Shown here: piece after piece, positions 55,068 through 64,000 of the stretch
Numbering within the stretch: position 1 is the first letter of the stretch
How the letters are laid out: every line of letters starts with the position of its first letter
NCBI RefSeq assembly: GCF_001403635.1
Contig: NZ_LN879468.1
Span: forward strand, 1,519,501-1,583,500
DNA from: Clostridium massiliamazoniense
GTDB taxonomy: Bacteria; Bacillota; Clostridia; Clostridiales; Clostridiaceae
Reading direction: 5' to 3'
Length of the DNA stretch: 64,000 nt
The notes under the pieces: generated by a model
What the model was told of the DNA's origin: nothing
Databases searched by the model: none
Seen by the model: the letters and a program-made list of their open reading frames with translations, nothing else
Position numbers and translations under genes: made by a program

Positions 55068-55235
55068 AAAACTATTTTAATCTAAGAGATTGAAATAGCT
55101 TTATTCTAGGAAACAATCTCTTTTATCTATCAAAGGAATAAACTCCTTCGCAGGATTTAGCACAATTCTGATTTATGATATCAGCTGTTGCTAGGTTTCA
55201 TAGGGCCAGTCCCTCCACCTTTCTTGATAAAAGAC
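55068..55235 (-). ncRNA. SAM-I (S-box) riboswitch of metY-metA
   Basis: The minus-strand aptamer reads CTTTTATCAAGAAAGG, GGAGGGACTGGCCC, TATGAAACCTAGCAAC and the P1 partner GATAAAAG (55120-55234). The terminator CTATTT-c-AATCT / AGATT-a-AAATAG with eight T follows, and AAGAGATTG upstream can pair with CAATCTCTT as antiterminator. High SAM would stop transcription. Confidence 0.96.
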
Positions 55236-55306
55236 CTTTATTAACTTAATACTATTATATGCTAAAACTTCAAAATGTTCAACCATTTATTACTAATAAT
55301 TAAAAA

Positions 55307-55343
55307 AGAGAAAAGCATCTTTATTTCATACTCTTCTCTTTGC
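55307..55343 (-). terminator. Terminator of the folate cyclo-ligase gene
   Basis: AAAGAGAA / TTCTCTTT stem with a long loop and six T on the minus strand, just past the stop. Confidence 0.6.
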
Positions 55344-55351
55344 TTACTATA

Positions 55352-55909
55352 TTATTTTATTATTCTTTTTTCTGTTATTAAAATATCCATTTCCTTATCA
55401 AAATTTTCTACTTCTATTTCATCTAAAATTTGATACTCATAGCATAATGCAATTTTTATTGACTTATCATATTTAGCAAAAAATTTATCATAAAATCCTC
55501 CGCCATATCCAAGTCTTCTTTTTTTGCAATCAAAGGCAAGACCAGGTACTATAGACAAGTCTATTTCATTACTTATATTCTTTGCATCCATAGTTGGTTC
55601 TAATATGCCAAAAGCACCACTTTCACTTAAATCAGAAAAGCCCTTTATTTCCAAAGCCTCCATTGCTTTTAATCCTGTTATTACCTTAGGAACAGCTACT
55701 CGCTTTCCTTCTTTAAGCATAGTTTCTATTATATCTATAGTATTTACTTCATCACTCATGCTCACATATATAAATACAGTGTCTGCTTTTTTATACTCTT
55801 CACTATTTAAAAGGTTCTTTTTTATATTTTCATCCCATATTTTTTTATTACCTATCTCAACATATTGCCTTTTATCCATGATTATACTTCTTAACTCTTT
55901 TTTACTCAT
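55352..55909 (-). CDS. 5-formyltetrahydrofolate cyclo-ligase
   Basis: A 185-residue protein with the family signature LGYGGGFYDKFF near the C-terminus, PKV and the N-terminal KKELRSIIMDKR. It converts 5-formyl-THF and ATP to 5,10-methenyl-THF, rescuing one-carbon units. It lies 56 bases downstream of the GGDEF-EAL gene and may be cotranscribed. Confidence 0.93.
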   Translation of the reverse strand: MSKKELRSIIMDKRQYVEIGNKKIWDENIKKNLLNSEEYKKADTVFIYVSMSDEVNTIDIIETMLKEGKRVAVPKVITGLKAMEALEIKGFSDLSESGAFGILEPTMDAKNISNEIDLSIVPGLAFDCKKRRLGYGGGFYDKFFAKYDKSIKIALCYEYQILDEIEVENFDKEMDILITEKRIIK

Positions 55910-55965
55910 AATATTTATAGGGTACCTTCCCCTTACTCACCTCCTAAAAAAGTATATATTATTTT

Positions 55966-58113
55966 TTAATTTATTTTTATAGTTTCATCATTTTTTACTA
56001 CTTCATATAACTTTTGAATAGCCATAGGTTTGTAAAAAAAATATCCTTGCATATAATCACAACGTAAATTCTTTAATATTCTTGCTTGTCTATATTCTTC
56101 AATTCCTTCTGCCACAACTGAAAATCCTAAAATTTTAGAAACATCTATTATATATTTTATTATGCTTATATTTTTATCTCCACCTTGAACAAAAGTTTTA
56201 TCTATTTTTATAGTATTTATTTTAAATTCTTTTAAGTACTTTATACTACTATATCCTGTTCCAAAATCATCTATGGCAACAGATATACCTAATTGATTCA
56301 ATTGTTCAAAAACATTAACAACATATGTTGAATTAAAAATTCCTATACTTTCAGTTAATTCTATTTCAACATTTTTAAAGTCCATTTCTTCTTCTGCTAA
56401 TATTTTCTTTATTTTGTCTACAAAGTTTTTTTGCATAAATTGAATTGGAGATACATTTATAGCTACTGATATTTCTTTACCTAATTCATCGTTCATTTTC
56501 TTTATATCTCGAACAGCTTTTCTAAATATCCACTCACCAAAAGTTATTATAAAACCAGTATCTTCTGCTACCTTTATAAATTCCATTGGAGATATGTAAC
56601 CCTTTTCTTTGTCAAACCATCTAACTAAAGCCTCTGCTCCATCAATCTCATTAGTTTTCACATTGACCTTTGGTTGATAATGTACTTGAATATCTCCGTT
56701 GTATAATGCTTTTTGTATCATATCTATAGTTATCTCTTTTTTATGAGAAACTGTGAAAATTTCATAACCATTTTTCCTTTTTTCCTTAACACTGACCATA
56801 GCTAAATAAGCATTGTTTATTAACTCTGTTGTATTTTTATCTTTTTTACTCTTTATAGCTATTCCTATACTAGCTGATATAAAACTTCCCTTATCATGTA
56901 CTTTAATTTCATTTATTCCTTCTATTAATCCTTCAATGTAATTTTGTAAATCACTAAATATCTTTTCATCCTTAATTAAAATTGCAAACTCATCTCCACC
57001 AATTCTTGCAACCATATTATTTCCACTATATTTTAAGATTACTCTCGATACTTCTCTTAAAATTTCATCACCTTTTACATAACCAAAATTATTATTATAA
57101 TAAGAAAATCCATCTAAATTTATATAAATTAAAGCTAAAGCCTTCTCATTTTTTATCTCTACATCTCCTTCTTTTATAAAGGTCTCCCTATTTATAAGAG
57201 ATGTTAAACTATCATATTTAGAATAATAATCTACTATTTCCTTATATTCATGTACAGAGCTTATTATATTATTAATGTTATTCTCAATATAATCAATACT
57301 ATCTGTGTTTAATTCTTTTATAATTTCCCTTGGCTTATAAGGTTCTCCTAAAAGTCCTTTTATTCTATTTTCTAAACACTGAATTTTATGAAAAAATTCT
57401 TTATTTATTATTTTAAAAATTAAAATAAGGAAAATTAAACTTACAACACCATAAATAAATAATATACTCATTACTATATTTTTAACTATGCTACTACTTA
57501 TAGCTCCATGACTTACTCTTAAAGTTATATAATTATTTTTATTAAGGAAATCCTCTATTAATAAAACTTTATCTAAATTATTACTTTTTTTCTCTAAGAG
57601 TTTAATATCTAAAATCTCAGAATCTACACTAATTTCATTATATGACTCTAAATATTGTAAATCAGAAGATAAATAATCATAACTTATATTCTCTTTATTA
57701 CTTATTAAATTTATTTCTTCTAAACAAATTAAATTATTATATTTTTTTAAGAATAATAATTTTCCCTCCCTAATTATTATTCCCATATCCTTTTCTTCTT
57801 TAACTATATTGAATATAGTATTTTTATCAACAACTAATTTTCCTTGAACTTTTTTTACATTTCCTTCATCAATTTCATAAACAGAGTAATTCTCCCCATT
57901 ATTTTTTTTAATAGAATCATCTTTACTTAATTCTTCTAAGCTTAATTTTATTTCTTTTATTATTTCTGATTCTAACTTCGAATTCTTCTCTTTAATAGTC
58001 TTATTTAATTTATAATCAATATACCCATGGTTTATAAAGTAATATATACCTCCCAAAGTAATAACAAAAGATGCCCCTATAAGAATTAGCTTTCTTTTCA
58101 CATCTAACCTCAT
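55966..58113 (-). CDS. Membrane GGDEF-EAL protein (cyclic di-GMP turnover)
   Basis: A 715-residue protein with membrane helices at about 8-30 and 208-236 flanking an external sensor of about 175 residues with no recognised fold. The GGDEF domain (about 295-455) keeps GGDEF at 372-376 but has no RxxD inhibitory site before it. The EAL domain (about 460-705) keeps EALVRW (494-499), INVSPIQF, the glutamates near ELTES, DDFGTGYSS and KIDKTF. Both activities therefore look possible. PilB in this window carries a candidate receptor domain. Confidence 0.93.
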   Translation of the reverse strand: MRLDVKRKLILIGASFVITLGGIYYFINHGYIDYKLNKTIKEKNSKLESEIIKEIKLSLEELSKDDSIKKNNGENYSVYEIDEGNVKKVQGKLVVDKNTIFNIVKEEKDMGIIIREGKLLFLKKYNNLICLEEINLISNKENISYDYLSSDLQYLESYNEISVDSEILDIKLLEKKSNNLDKVLLIEDFLNKNNYITLRVSHGAISSSIVKNIVMSILFIYGVVSLIFLILIFKIINKEFFHKIQCLENRIKGLLGEPYKPREIIKELNTDSIDYIENNINNIISSVHEYKEIVDYYSKYDSLTSLINRETFIKEGDVEIKNEKALALIYINLDGFSYYNNNFGYVKGDEILREVSRVILKYSGNNMVARIGGDEFAILIKDEKIFSDLQNYIEGLIEGINEIKVHDKGSFISASIGIAIKSKKDKNTTELINNAYLAMVSVKEKRKNGYEIFTVSHKKEITIDMIQKALYNGDIQVHYQPKVNVKTNEIDGAEALVRWFDKEKGYISPMEFIKVAEDTGFIITFGEWIFRKAVRDIKKMNDELGKEISVAINVSPIQFMQKNFVDKIKKILAEEEMDFKNVEIELTESIGIFNSTYVVNVFEQLNQLGISVAIDDFGTGYSSIKYLKEFKINTIKIDKTFVQGGDKNISIIKYIIDVSKILGFSVVAEGIEEYRQARILKNLRCDYMQGYFFYKPMAIQKLYEVVKNDETIKIN

Positions 58114-58331
58114 CTCTCTACCCTCTATACCAATAATATTTACCTATATTTTACATAATACCATATTTTTCATTATACTTTTACTTCTCTTAATTTTTTT
58201 TCACTTTATTAACATTTTATTATCTATTTAAATTTAATTTTTATCCATTCAAAATACAATGATTGTATATACTATTTTAAATCTTATTTCACAGCTAAAA
58301 GCTATAATACTTATTATCATATAAATATTAA

Positions 58332-58372
58332 AACTCTATATAGAAATGTTATACACAAATCTATATAGAGTT
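58332..58372 (-). terminator. Terminator after the glmS / 54-residue gene pair
   Basis: Perfect 13-bp stem AACTCTATATAGA / TCTATATAGAGTT with a 15-base loop and a short T stretch on the minus strand. Confidence 0.7.
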
Positions 58373-58392
58373 CTCTAAATAATTTTATTTAA

Positions 58393-58557
58393 TTATTCTA
58401 TAGCTTCTAATCTCTCTAAATCCTTTATTATTACTTTAATTAAATCTAGTTTCCCTGTGGCATAATCCTTATCTTTAAGCCATTCCATACCCATTTCTAG
58501 ACATCTTTCTGTCTCTTTATATTCTTCTAATAGTTTTACTAATAATTCTTCTCTCAT
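58393..58557 (-). CDS. Small acidic helical protein (54 residues)
   Basis: An open frame with ATG at 58555-58557, nine bases after AGGGG, and TAA at 58393-58395. It encodes MREELLVKLLEEYKETERCL and so on, a charged amphipathic helix protein ending in KDLERLEAIE. It lies 30 bases downstream of glmS and ends just before a terminator. Spacing, ribosome site and terminator support a real gene. Its function is unknown. Confidence 0.65.
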   Translation of the reverse strand: MREELLVKLLEEYKETERCLEMGMEWLKDKDYATGKLDLIKVIIKDLERLEAIE

Positions 58558-58587
58558 TGTATTCAACCCCTATTATTAATTTAAAAA

Positions 58588-60414
58588 TTATTCAACAGTT
58601 ACTGACTTAGCTAAGTTTCTTGGTTTATCTACATCACAACCTTTTTCCTTAGCTACATAATAAGATAATAATTGTAATGGTATTACTGATAATACTGGTG
58701 TTAATATTTCCATTGTTTCAGGAATATATATCATACTTTCCATCATAGTTTCGTGTAGTCCTTCACTCTTTGTTCCTACTCCTAAGATTGAACCACCTCT
58801 TGTAACTACTTCTTGTACATTACTTACCATTTTATCTAGTAAACTTTCTTGAGTCATTAATGCAACAACTTTTATTCCCTTTTCTATTAATGCTATAGGA
58901 CCATGTTTTAATTCTCCAGCTGCATATGCATCTGAGTGAATATATGATATTTCTTTTAATTTTAATGATCCTTCTAAAGCTACTGCATAATCAAGTCCTC
59001 TACCTAAGAAATACATATCCTTTTCTTTAGCTACTTCTTTTGCAAATGACTTTATTTTTTCTTCATTCTTTAATACTTCTTCAACCTTTTCAGGTAATTT
59101 AAGCATTTCTTCTTTTACTTTTTCTATTTCATCACTAGCTAAATTTCCTTTTAACTCTGCAAAGTATAAAGCAATTATATACATTGCAATTAATTGTGTT
59201 ACATATGCCTTAGTAGATGCAACTGCTATTTCTGGACCTGCTAATGTGTAAAGAACATCATCTGCTTCTCTTGATATTGAACTTCCTACAACGTTTGTTA
59301 CTGCAAGTACTCTAGCTCCTTTTTTCTTACCGTCTCTTAAAACTGCTAAAGTATCTGCTGTTTCTCCAGATTGACTAACAACCATTAGTAATGTTCTATC
59401 TGTTATTATTGGATTTCTATATCTAAATTCTGAAGCAACTTCTACTTCTACTGGAATTCTACATAACTTCTCTATAGCATGTTTACCTATTAAACCTGCA
59501 TGATAAGCAGTTCCACAAGCAATTATATATATTCTATCAACATTTTCTAATTGCTCTTTAGTTAACTCTATTTTATCTAAGTTAACATTCTTTCCTAGAA
59601 CTATTCTTCCAGCCATTGTGTCTCTAATAGCTTTTGGTTGCTCATTTATTTCCTTTAACATAAAGTCTTCATAACCTGATTTTTCTGCTGCTTCTGCATC
59701 CCAAGTTACATTATAAACTTCTTTATTTATTTCTTTTTTATCTTCAGTTAATACTTTTATTCCGTCCTTTGTCATAACTACAAATTCATTATCTTCTAAA
59801 AGATAAACATCTCTTGTATAGTTTAAAACAGCAGGAATATCTGAAGCTATAAAGTATTCTTCTTTTCCTAATCCAACTATTAATGGACTATCTTTTCTTA
59901 CTGCTACTAATTTATCTGGCTCATTTTTGCAAATAACTCCAATTGCATAAGCTCCTTCTAATTTTTTAGTTGCTTTTATTACAGCATCTAATAAATCTCC
60001 ATCATAGTAGTAATCAACTAAGTTTGGTATTACTTCTGTATCTGTTTCAGACTTAAAGCTATATCCTTCTGATACTAACCACTCTCTTAACTCTAGGTAG
60101 TTCTCGATAATTCCGTTGTGAACTACACTTATACTTTGATCTCCATTGCTATGAGGGTGTGAGTTTCTGTCTGATGGCTCACCATGTGTTGCCCATCTAG
60201 TATGTCCTATTCCTATATTACCTAAAATAGGACTCTTCTCTAAGTTCTCTTCTAGATTTTTTAATCTACCTTTACGCTTATCAACCTTGATTTCACCATT
60301 TTCTAAAATAGCAACTCCTGCTGAGTCGTATCCTCTATATTCAAGTTTTGATAATCCATTAATAAGCACATTACTTGCTTGTTCTTTTCCTAAATATCCA
60401 ACTATTCCGCACAT
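58588..60414 (-). CDS. glmS: Glutamine-fructose-6-phosphate aminotransferase
   Basis: A 608-residue enzyme. N-terminal glutaminase: CGIVGYLGKEQA with Cys1 after Met removal, HTRWATHGEPS and HNGIIENY. C-terminal double SIS isomerase: ACGTAYHAGLIGKHAIE, SQSGETADTL and the end motif DVDKPRNLAKSVTVE. It makes glucosamine-6-P for cell-wall precursors. Its leader has a glmS ribozyme, and glmM lies 1.9 kb upstream on the same strand. Confidence 0.97.
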   Translation of the reverse strand: MCGIVGYLGKEQASNVLINGLSKLEYRGYDSAGVAILENGEIKVDKRKGRLKNLEENLEKSPILGNIGIGHTRWATHGEPSDRNSHPHSNGDQSISVVHNGIIENYLELREWLVSEGYSFKSETDTEVIPNLVDYYYDGDLLDAVIKATKKLEGAYAIGVICKNEPDKLVAVRKDSPLIVGLGKEEYFIASDIPAVLNYTRDVYLLEDNEFVVMTKDGIKVLTEDKKEINKEVYNVTWDAEAAEKSGYEDFMLKEINEQPKAIRDTMAGRIVLGKNVNLDKIELTKEQLENVDRIYIIACGTAYHAGLIGKHAIEKLCRIPVEVEVASEFRYRNPIITDRTLLMVVSQSGETADTLAVLRDGKKKGARVLAVTNVVGSSISREADDVLYTLAGPEIAVASTKAYVTQLIAMYIIALYFAELKGNLASDEIEKVKEEMLKLPEKVEEVLKNEEKIKSFAKEVAKEKDMYFLGRGLDYAVALEGSLKLKEISYIHSDAYAAGELKHGPIALIEKGIKVVALMTQESLLDKMVSNVQEVVTRGGSILGVGTKSEGLHETMMESMIYIPETMEILTPVLSVIPLQLLSYYVAKEKGCDVDKPRNLAKSVTVE

Positions 60415-60469
60415 AAATTTATTTTCCTTCCTCTTCTTTGTACTCTTTTGTTAAACACAAAATCAACTT

Positions 60470-60600
60470 TGTACTAAAAATCACTTTTTAGCTTTAATCA
60501 ATTTCTTACGATAGTGTTTATACCGTAGGGCATCCGCCGAATAATTTCGATACTCCCTATCCTCGTCAACTCTTCTCTCTGAGTTCTGGCGCTTTTAATG
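60470..60600 (-). ncRNA. glmS ribozyme
   Basis: On the minus strand: AGCGCCAGAACT at the cleavage end (60593 downward), then GACGAGG, GGAGTATCGA, GGCGGATGCCC and paired regions ending about 60480. These match the conserved glmS ribozyme core, which self-cleaves with glucosamine-6-P and lowers glmS mRNA. It ends about 60 bases before the glmS start. Exact 3' limit is estimated. Confidence 0.95.
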
Positions 60601-60836
60601 AAGTTTTTATCAACTTCTGAATCTATTCTATACCATATTATATTCTCTTTGCAAGTTTTTTGTTCAAAATTTCCTATTTAAAAGAATTATTTTTATTTTT
60701 CTTCTGTTTTCTCCGTTTTTCTCTGTATTAATATCTAAACATCTAGTTGTATAGACAAGTTCTTCTTTTTTCCTTGTATCATTGATTGTATTTCTTGAAT
60801 ATTATAAATATAAAGTTTATGTTTTAAGGAGTTTTT

Positions 60837-61355
60837 ATGTCTTATACAACGAATAGACAACCTCAAGGAACAGCCTTTTCTGTAGGTAATTTTTTGAGAG
60901 AAACAATGATTGGTGAACTAGTTGCTATTAATGACTACAGCGAACATATACATTTATGTAATTTAGATGAAGTCAATAAAATTTTACATCATATTCTTGA
61001 GGAAGAAAAAAAACACTATGGTATGCTTTTAAATGCCCTTAGAAAAGTTGATAAAGCACAAGCTGAAAAAGCTGAAGAAGTTAATGAACAACCTTCTATA
61101 AAGAGTAAACCTCTTAAGTATACAACAGAAAAAGGTAAAAATTGCTCTACTCTTTTGAATGCTATTCGATTTGACATTAAAGGTGAATTAGAAGCTATTA
61201 TTTCTTATGAAGATGTTTTTCAAAAATTAACCGATCCAGTACTTAAAGCTATGCTTAGGGAAATTATAAATGATGAAATTGAGCATGTAGAGGAGCTAAC
61301 TAGAATCTTACTATTTTTAGATAAAGATTGTTATGGCCCTCTTAACACTAATTAA
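60837..61355 (+). CDS. Ferritin-like di-iron protein (rubrerythrin type, no rubredoxin domain)
   Basis: A 172-residue four-helix-bundle protein with a complete set of di-iron ligands in two halves: E27 with E57xxH60 (EEKKHY), and E117 with E147xxH150 (DEIEHVEE). Two similar halves (GELVAINDYSEHI and GELEAIISYEDVF) show internal duplication. A C-terminal rubredoxin domain is missing. Likely roles are peroxide removal or iron handling; encapsulin cargo is possible but no encapsulin gene is nearby. ATG after AAGGAG. Confidence 0.82.
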   Translation: MSYTTNRQPQGTAFSVGNFLRETMIGELVAINDYSEHIHLCNLDEVNKILHHILEEEKKHYGMLLNALRKVDKAQAEKAEEVNEQPSIKSKPLKYTTEKGKNCSTLLNAIRFDIKGELEAIISYEDVFQKLTDPVLKAMLREIINDEIEHVEELTRILLFLDKDCYGPLNTN

Positions 61356-61407
61356 TACTGTATCTAGACTAAACACTTAATCACTGACACAAACTAAAAC
61401 TTAATTC

Positions 61408-61449
61408 AACTCTATAGAATCTTAGAATAATCTAAGTTTCTATAGAGTT
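61408..61449. terminator. Bidirectional terminator
   Basis: Long hairpin AACTCTATAGAA-t-CTTAGA / TCTAAG-t-TTCTATAGAGTT with a four-base loop between the convergent ferritin-like and Nudix genes. Confidence 0.8.
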
Positions 61450-61502
61450 TCTCCTTAAACTTAATTCTTTATAAATATTTTAAATAATAATTATTTTCTA
61501 TT

Positions 61503-62120
61503 TTAGTCAAAATAAGCTTCTTGATTAGAATTATTTTTCGCCTTAAAACATAGCTCTATTTGTTCTTTATTATTTCTTCCCTCTGAAAGCTTCGGCAGTT
61601 CTTCTAATTTGAAATATCCACTTTCTTCTGTTTCTATATTTTCTTTAAATTCTCCCTCTATAAGTTTACATAATACAAATATTTTATATATACTATATGG
61701 ACTTATAGGCTTATTGTTTTTATTTCTATCTTGTATTGCTATTATTCTTTCTGGTTCTACCTTTACCCCAGCTTCTTCAAAAGATTCCTTTATAACATTT
61801 TCTTTTACAGATAAACCAATGTCAGCCCATCCCCCAGGAAGAGACCAAGTTCCATCTAAACTTTCCTTTACTAAAAGAATCTTTTCATCTTTAAAAATAG
61901 CAGCTCTAACATCTACTTTTGGAGTTTGATAGCCTTTCTCATTGCAAAATAAATCCTTCACTTTACTCATACTTAAATCTGTATATTCTGAAATTATTTC
62001 AGCTGATATATTTCTTATTTCATCAAATCTTTCAATATCATACTTATCTTTAGAATACTCAAGTCCAGCTTGGGCAATTGATTGAAGTCTAGTTGCCCAT
62101 GTAAGCCATTTATCTTCCAT
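61503..62120 (-). CDS. Nudix hydrolase with Nudix_N domain (ADP-ribose pyrophosphatase-like)
   Basis: A 205-residue protein: helical N-terminal domain (about 1-65) with WLTWATRLQSIAQAGLEYSK, then a Nudix domain with LPGGWADIGLSVKENVIKE and SFEEAGVKV. The box is GGWADIG type, in which the usual first glutamate is replaced; the metal-binding EEAG is intact. This subgroup often cleaves ADP-ribose or related nucleotides. ATG after GGAGGTGAAG. It lies downstream of glmM on the same strand, separated by a repeat. Confidence 0.87.
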   Translation of the reverse strand: MEDKWLTWATRLQSIAQAGLEYSKDKYDIERFDEIRNISAEIISEYTDLSMSKVKDLFCNEKGYQTPKVDVRAAIFKDEKILLVKESLDGTWSLPGGWADIGLSVKENVIKESFEEAGVKVEPERIIAIQDRNKNNKPISPYSIYKIFVLCKLIEGEFKENIETEESGYFKLEELPKLSEGRNNKEQIELCFKAKNNSNQEAYFD

Positions 62121-62180
62121 GGTTCTTCACCTCCATATATTAATAATAACACTAAACCTACGAAATTCCACAAAAAAGAA

Positions 62181-62262
62181 TAGGTGAGTAGTCACAAATG
62201 GTGAACCTATATAGCTAGATAAAAGGCAGAGAGGATGTACCTACAATTCGATACATCCTCTC
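62181..62262 (+). repeat. One-arm copy of the long-inverted-repeat family, joined to the glmM terminator hairpin
   Basis: AGGTGAGTAGTCACAAATGG, then CCTATATAGCTAGATAAAAG, and the hairpin GAGAGGATGTA / TACATCCTCTC (62229-62262). The hairpin sits 12 bases past the glmM stop and acts as its terminator on the minus strand. It is a near match to the right arm of the element at 37199-37440. Confidence 0.75.
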
Positions 62263-62273
62263 AAATTAAAATA

Positions 62274-63620
62274 TTATTTTACTTTTTCAATTATCATATT
62301 AGCTAAATCATGTGCCATTTTATCTATTTCTGCTTGATTTTCACCTTCTAGCATTACTCTTACTAAAGGTTCTGTACCTGAAGGTCTTATTAATACTCTT
62401 CCTTTTCCTTGAAGAGCTGCTTCTATCTTTTTGATTTCGGCTATAATTTCTTCATCTTTTTCATGAATATCTTTTTTATCATTTGGAACTTTAGCATTTA
62501 CTAATACCTGTGGTAACTCTTGCATTACTTTTGATAATTCATTTAATGATTTTCCTGTGTCCTTTAAGATTTCTGCTACTTGAAGTGCTGTTACTACTCC
62601 ATCACCTGTACTATTTCTATTTAAAAGTATTATATGACCTGATTGTTCTCCACCTAATGTATAGTTCTCTTTTACCATTTCTTCTAGAACATATCTATCT
62701 CCAACTTTTGTTGTTACTACTTTTATTCCTTCTCTTTCACAAGCTAACATTAATCCTAAGTTACTCATTACTGTTACAACTAATGTATCATCTTTTAAAA
62801 GACCTTTATCCTTTAAGTATTTAGCTGTTATCATTAATAAAAAGTCTCCATTAACTAAGTTTCCTTTTTCATCTACAGCTAAACATCTGTCTGAATCTCC
62901 ATCAAAAGCAAATCCAGCATCACAACCATTTTCTTTAACAAACTTCATTAAATCTTCTGGATGAGTTGAACCACATTTCTCATTTATATTTGTTCCATCA
63001 GGAGTATTGTGTATAACTAAAACCTCTGCTCCTAATTCTTTAAATGCTTTCTCTGCAACTTTATAAGCAGCTCCATTTGCACAATCTAAAGCTATTTTTA
63101 ATCCTTCAAAGTTATGATTTACACTTTCCTTTGCAAATTTAACATAATCATCACTAGCATTTTCTTCTAAAATTTCTCTTCCTAGTTTTGTTCCAACTGG
63201 TGAAGGAACTCCTTCAAAACCACTTTCTATAACTTCTTGTATTTTATCTTCTAAACTATCCTTTAACTTGTATCCTTTTGAATTAAAGAATTTTATTCCA
63301 TTATATTCTACTGGATTGTGTGAAGCAGATATCATTACTCCTGCATCTGCACCATATTCTCTTATTAAGTGTGCTACAGCTGGAGTTGGTATTACTCCTA
63401 AAACTACAGCCTCTGCTCCAACAGATAAAATACCAGCTACTAATGCAGCTTCTAACATATCACCTGATATTCTAGTATCTTTGGCTACTAATATTTTAGG
63501 CTTATGTGTTCCTTCTGTTAAAACATATGCTCCTGCTCTTCCTAAATCATATGCTAAATTCGCTGTTAATTCAGTATTAGCGATACCTCTTACTCCATCT
63601 GTTCCAAATAATCTTGCCAA
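62274..63620 (-). CDS. glmM: Phosphoglucosamine mutase
   Basis: A 448-residue hexosephosphate mutase. TTG at 63618-63620 is preferred ([12 protein letters not shown]) because GAGGTG lies six bases upstream and the GTG further up is inside that site. The phosphoserine loop is [12 protein letters not shown], the magnesium loop DGDSDRC, the sugar loop GEQSGH and the C-terminal [12 protein letters not shown]. It converts glucosamine-6-P to glucosamine-1-P, the step after GlmS. The 380 bases upstream hold no gene that I can see. Confidence 0.97.
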   Translation of the reverse strand: MARLFGTDGVRGIANTELTANLAYDLGRAGAYVLTEGTHKPKILVAKDTRISGDMLEAALVAGILSVGAEAVVLGVIPTPAVAHLIREYGADAGVMISASHNPVEYNGIKFFNSKGYKLKDSLEDKIQEVIESGFEGVPSPVGTKLGREILEENASDDYVKFAKESVNHNFEGLKIALDCANGAAYKVAEKAFKELGAEVLVIHNTPDGTNINEKCGSTHPEDLMKFVKENGCDAGFAFDGDSDRCLAVDEKGNLVNGDFLLMITAKYLKDKGLLKDDTLVVTVMSNLGLMLACEREGIKVVTTKVGDRYVLEEMVKENYTLGGEQSGHIILLNRNSTGDGVVTALQVAEILKDTGKSLNELSKVMQELPQVLVNAKVPNDKKDIHEKDEEIIAEIKKIEAALQGKGRVLIRPSGTEPLVRVMLEGENQAEIDKMAHDLANMIIEKVK

Positions 63621-64000
63621 ATCAATCACCTCTTGATTTATTTTATTTTTACTTATTTATATTCTATACCTTAGTTTTTTTTAAGTGAATTATTAAATAA
63701 ATTCTACTTTTTCAATCATAATTTTTTTTAACTTTTCATAAATATATATATGTTCAATTTAAAATTATTTCCATATAAAATTTTAAAGTTAAATACTATA
63801 AAGCTTTTATTTTTCGCATTTTAAATATAAACCATCTATAATTCTTTGTCAATTCTATCTAATTTCAATTACTTTGCATAATTTTTGATGTTAATACCCT
63901 TAAATATATTTTTATTTATTTCTTATGATATTTAAATTTTATTAACATACAATTTAAAAGAAAGTAAAAAATACTATAGATTGATTTTATTCTAAGTTAT

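Noticed and set aside
55524-55982. 152-codon frame antisense to the folate cyclo-ligase gene
   Set aside because: Covered by a gene with a clear family signature on the minus strand.

Overview
The window is AT-rich chromosomal DNA from a low-GC Gram-positive anaerobe. Gene content and order (type IV pilus cluster, CIRCE-controlled groESL, Rex plus crt-bcd-etfBA-hbd, NfnAB, AGA-rich codon use) fit Clostridium perfringens or a very close relative. That species call is recognition from memory, not a database match. Most genes lie on the minus strand.

Layout: 1-6.6 kb is a type IV pilus operon (pilD-B-C-A-M-N-O; pilO runs off the left edge). 6.8-8.9 kb is groESL with a perfect CIRCE. 9-13.9 kb holds a Lit-like membrane protein, a TVP38/DedA-type protein, a small HNH protein, an 8-oxoguanine glycosylase, a C_GCAxxG_C_C protein and an ammonium channel. 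14.2-15.4 kb is an orphan ureE-ureF pair. 16-18.3 kb is NfnAB. 18.5-21.7 kb has a YhgE/Pip membrane protein and a PAP2 phosphatase. 22-27.6 kb is the butyryl-CoA operon with Rex and a Rex operator. 28-31.4 kb is a Cd/Zn P-type ATPase with a CadC repressor and its operator. 31.6-36.8 kb has a GntR/RCK_C regulator, a cytoplasmic PLC-fold protein, ManC, a transglutaminase and an Hsp31-like protein. 37-37.5 kb is a repeat island. 37.5-42.6 kb carries a GntR regulator, an aldehyde dehydrogenase, an RsiV-like secreted protein, a cluster of four DnaA boxes, a SigI-C/RsgI fusion and ispF.

42.7-45.9 kb has an S-box controlled NhaC-family transporter, pyridoxal kinase and six tRNA genes. 46-49.7 kb has small unknown genes and T-box controlled thrS. 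49.9-52.6 kb is an ECF sigma operon. 52.8-55.2 kb is S-box controlled metY-metA. 55.3-64 kb has a folate cyclo-ligase, a GGDEF-EAL protein, a 54-residue protein, glmS with its ribozyme, a ferritin-like protein, a Nudix hydrolase and glmM.

RNA-level control is prominent: two SAM-I riboswitches, one T-box, one glmS ribozyme and many intrinsic terminators. Two regulatory themes link distant genes. C-di-GMP joins the GGDEF-EAL enzyme to the MshEN domain of PilB. Redox control joins Rex to the butyrate operon. Methionine supply (metY-metA and the transporter) is set by SAM, and amino-sugar supply (glmS, glmM) partly by glucosamine-6-phosphate.

The least explained features are: a membrane-anchored fusion of a SigI C-terminal domain to its own anti-sigma RsgI; four perfect DnaA boxes in 92 bp next to it; a ~240 bp long inverted repeat whose single arms recur 3' of thrS, glmM and nfnB joined to their terminator hairpins; a second small palindromic repeat family; an SD-to-start hairpin in front of yhgE; and the urease chaperones without a urease.
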